Shown here: positions 5,587 to 6,559 of the stretch, one piece after another
How positions within the stretch are numbered: position 1 is the stretch's first letter
How the letters are laid out: every line of letters begins with the position of its first letter
Assembly (NCBI GenBank): GCA_021730825.1
Contig: JAKFYO010000332.1
Location: forward strand, 1 to 6,559
Length of the DNA: 6,559 nt
DNA from: Hyphomicrobiales bacterium
Lineage (GTDB): Bacteria > Pseudomonadota > Alphaproteobacteria > Rhizobiales > Xanthobacteraceae
Direction: 5' to 3'
Notes under the pieces: generated by a model
What the model saw: only the letters and a program-made list of their open reading frames with translations
What the model was told of the DNA's origin: nothing
Database searches by the model: none
Translations under genes and position numbers: made by a program

Positions 5587-5625
5587 CCGCCCAACAAAAA
5601 CAAAAAAAAAGGATCGTGAGGCTAC
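5587..5625 (+). promoter_or_regulatory. A-rich spacer with ribosome binding site between rsmE and ligase gene
   Basis: After the rsmE stop comes an A-rich stretch at 5593-5610 containing A5 and A9 runs, very unlike the GC-rich surroundings. It leads into AAAGGA (12 nt before the ATG) and GAGG (4 nt before it). A-rich leaders can bind ribosomal protein S1 and help initiation. There is no hairpin before it, so it is not an intrinsic terminator of rsmE. Confidence 0.5.
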
Positions 5626-6559
5626 ATGGCTGATACTTACAGCTTCGGCATTGAAGAAGAATATTTCGTGGTCGATGCCGAGACCAAGGCGGTACAACGG
5701 CGGATGCCCGCTGCGTTTCTTGCTGCGTTGAAGACGGGTCTCGGTGCGTCGGTGATGCGCGAGATGCTGCAATCCCAGGTCGAGGTCGCGACCAAGCCTT
5801 CGATCGATTTTTCGGAAGGCGCACGCGAGTTGCGAATGCTGCGTAAAAATCTTGCTTCGATTGCGTCCGAGTTCGGCCTGACGATCATTGCCGCGGGCAC
5901 GCATCCGACCGCGGCCTGGACTTCCGGGCGCCAGACCGAAGCCATGCGCTATGACGGAATGATGCAGGATTTGCAGATGCTCGCCGAGCGCAACATGCTT
6001 TGCGGACTGCATGTGCATGTCGAGATTCCCGATCCGGACCGGCGCGTAGAACTCATGCGCCGCGCAACGCCCTTCATTCCGTACTTCATCGCGCTGTCGA
6101 CCTCTTCGCCGTTCTGGAATTCGCGCCGCACCGGTCTCATGGGCTATCGCCTGGCTGCCTATGACGAGTTGCCGCGCACGGGCCTGCCGCCGCTTTTCTT
6201 TTCGAACGAGGATTTCGACCAATACAAGCAGGCGTTGATCGACGCCCGCGTGCTTCCGGACGGGAGCTACTTGTGGTGGGCGATCCGCCCTTCCGATGCG
6301 CATCCGACGCTGGAGTTGCGCGCGCCGGATAGCTGCACGCGGCTCTCCGACTCGATTGCAATCGCGGCGCTCTATCGCTGCCTGATGCGGTACTTATTCC
6401 GCAATCCGAAAATCAACGAGACGCTGACGCCGGTGGATTACGCGATCGCCGCCGAGAACAAATGGCGGGCGCAGCGCTACGGCATTCATGGCAGCTTCGT
6501 CGATCGCCATCAGAATCGCGCGGTATCGGTGCAGGAAGCCGTCAGCAATCTGGTCAACG
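5626..6559 (+). CDS. YbdK/GCS2-family carboxylate-amine ligase, C-terminus cut by window edge
   Basis: An ATP-dependent ligase of the glutamate-cysteine ligase family 2 (the E. coli YbdK type), cytoplasmic, which joins a carboxylate to an amine through an acyl phosphate. YbdK itself has only weak glutamate-cysteine ligase activity and its true substrate is uncertain, so glutathione synthesis should not be assumed. The 311 visible residues run unbroken; the family has about 370-400. Marks are FGIEEEYF at 7-14 (Glu10-12, metal/ATP binding), [11 protein letters not shown] at 46-56, AAGTHP at 89-94, [14 protein letters not shown] at 123-136, STSSPFW at 158-164, [14 protein letters not shown] at 173-186, [19 protein letters not shown] at 217-235, and [13 protein letters not shown] at 277-289. 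The ATG start gives the normal family N-terminus. It follows rsmE by 39 nt on the same strand and may be co-transcribed, though the functions have no obvious link. Genes downstream, outside this window, could clarify its role. Confidence 0.92.
   Translation, partial: MADTYSFGIEEEYFVVDAETKAVQRRMPAAFLAALKTGLGASVMREMLQSQVEVATKPSIDFSEGARELRMLRKNLASIASEFGLTIIAAGTHPTAAWTSGRQTEAMRYDGMMQDLQMLAERNMLCGLHVHVEIPDPDRRVELMRRATPFIPYFIALSTSSPFWNSRRTGLMGYRLAAYDELPRTGLPPLFFSNEDFDQYKQALIDARVLPDGSYLWWAIRPSDAHPTLELRAPDSCTRLSDSIAIAALYRCLMRYLFRNPKINETLTPVDYAIAAENKWRAQRYGIHGSFVDRHQNRAVSVQEAVSNLVN

Noticed and set aside
5593..5610. Intrinsic terminator of rsmE
   Set aside because: There is no GC-rich stem before the tract, and the run is A rather than T on the coding strand. 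Read on the minus strand it is a T-run, but no minus-strand gene ends there.
5380..6303. 307-codon open frame on the minus strand
   Set aside because: It lies antisense across the end of rsmE and much of the ligase gene, both of which have clear family motifs on the plus strand. Its product is Arg/His-rich with no recognisable domain, as expected from the complement of GC-rich codons.
1..6559. Mobile element, tRNA/rRNA, CRISPR array or horizontally acquired cassette
   Set aside because: No transposase, integrase, long direct or terminal repeat, spaced repeat array or tRNA-like sequence was seen, and codon use is even across the genes.

Overview
The window reads as an ordinary stretch of an alphaproteobacterial chromosome, most likely from a member of the Hyphomicrobiales (Rhizobiales), near the Bradyrhizobium/Xanthobacteraceae group. 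This rests on the protein types (DUF6101 and DUF4170 proteins, an alpha-type UbiA, a DUF374 acyltransferase beside the Kdo transferase), the GC-rich codon use, and the free use of TTG as a start codon. I see no insertion sequence, phage gene, tRNA, rRNA or CRISPR array. No gene is visibly broken; two are cut only by the window edges.

Region 1 (1-2486, all minus strand) is a tight four-gene run transcribed right to left: an inositol-monophosphatase-family phosphatase, a 79-aa DUF4170 protein, a DUF374 lysophospholipid-acyltransferase-like protein, and waaA (kdtA), the Kdo transferase of LPS assembly, which runs off the left edge. Gaps are 19 and 21 nt, and the last pair overlaps by 11 nt. The run therefore looks like an envelope/lipid A operon in which two members have no assigned role.

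Region 2 (2487-3239) holds a 177-nt divergent intergenic region with a cluster of small inverted repeats, then a plus-strand DUF6101 gene that starts with TTG behind a strong ribosome binding site.

Region 3 (3236-4728, minus strand) is a two-gene unit: a small secreted protein with four cysteines and no known function, coupled by an ATGA overlap to ubiA (4-hydroxybenzoate polyprenyltransferase, ubiquinone synthesis). The ubiA stop codon overlaps the DUF6101 stop codon tail to tail in a shared CTAG.

Region 4 (4729-6559, plus strand) begins with a 102-nt divergent intergenic region in which the same 9-mer, GAACCCGGA, sits just upstream of both outward-facing start codons. It is followed by rsmE (16S rRNA m3U1498 methyltransferase), an A-rich 39-nt spacer, and a YbdK/GCS2-type carboxylate-amine ligase that runs off the right edge.

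I found no strong case for a new multi-gene system. The points most worth following up are the uncharacterised DUF374 and DUF4170 genes inside the Kdo operon, the secreted four-cysteine protein coupled to ubiA, and the mirrored 9-mer between that gene and rsmE.
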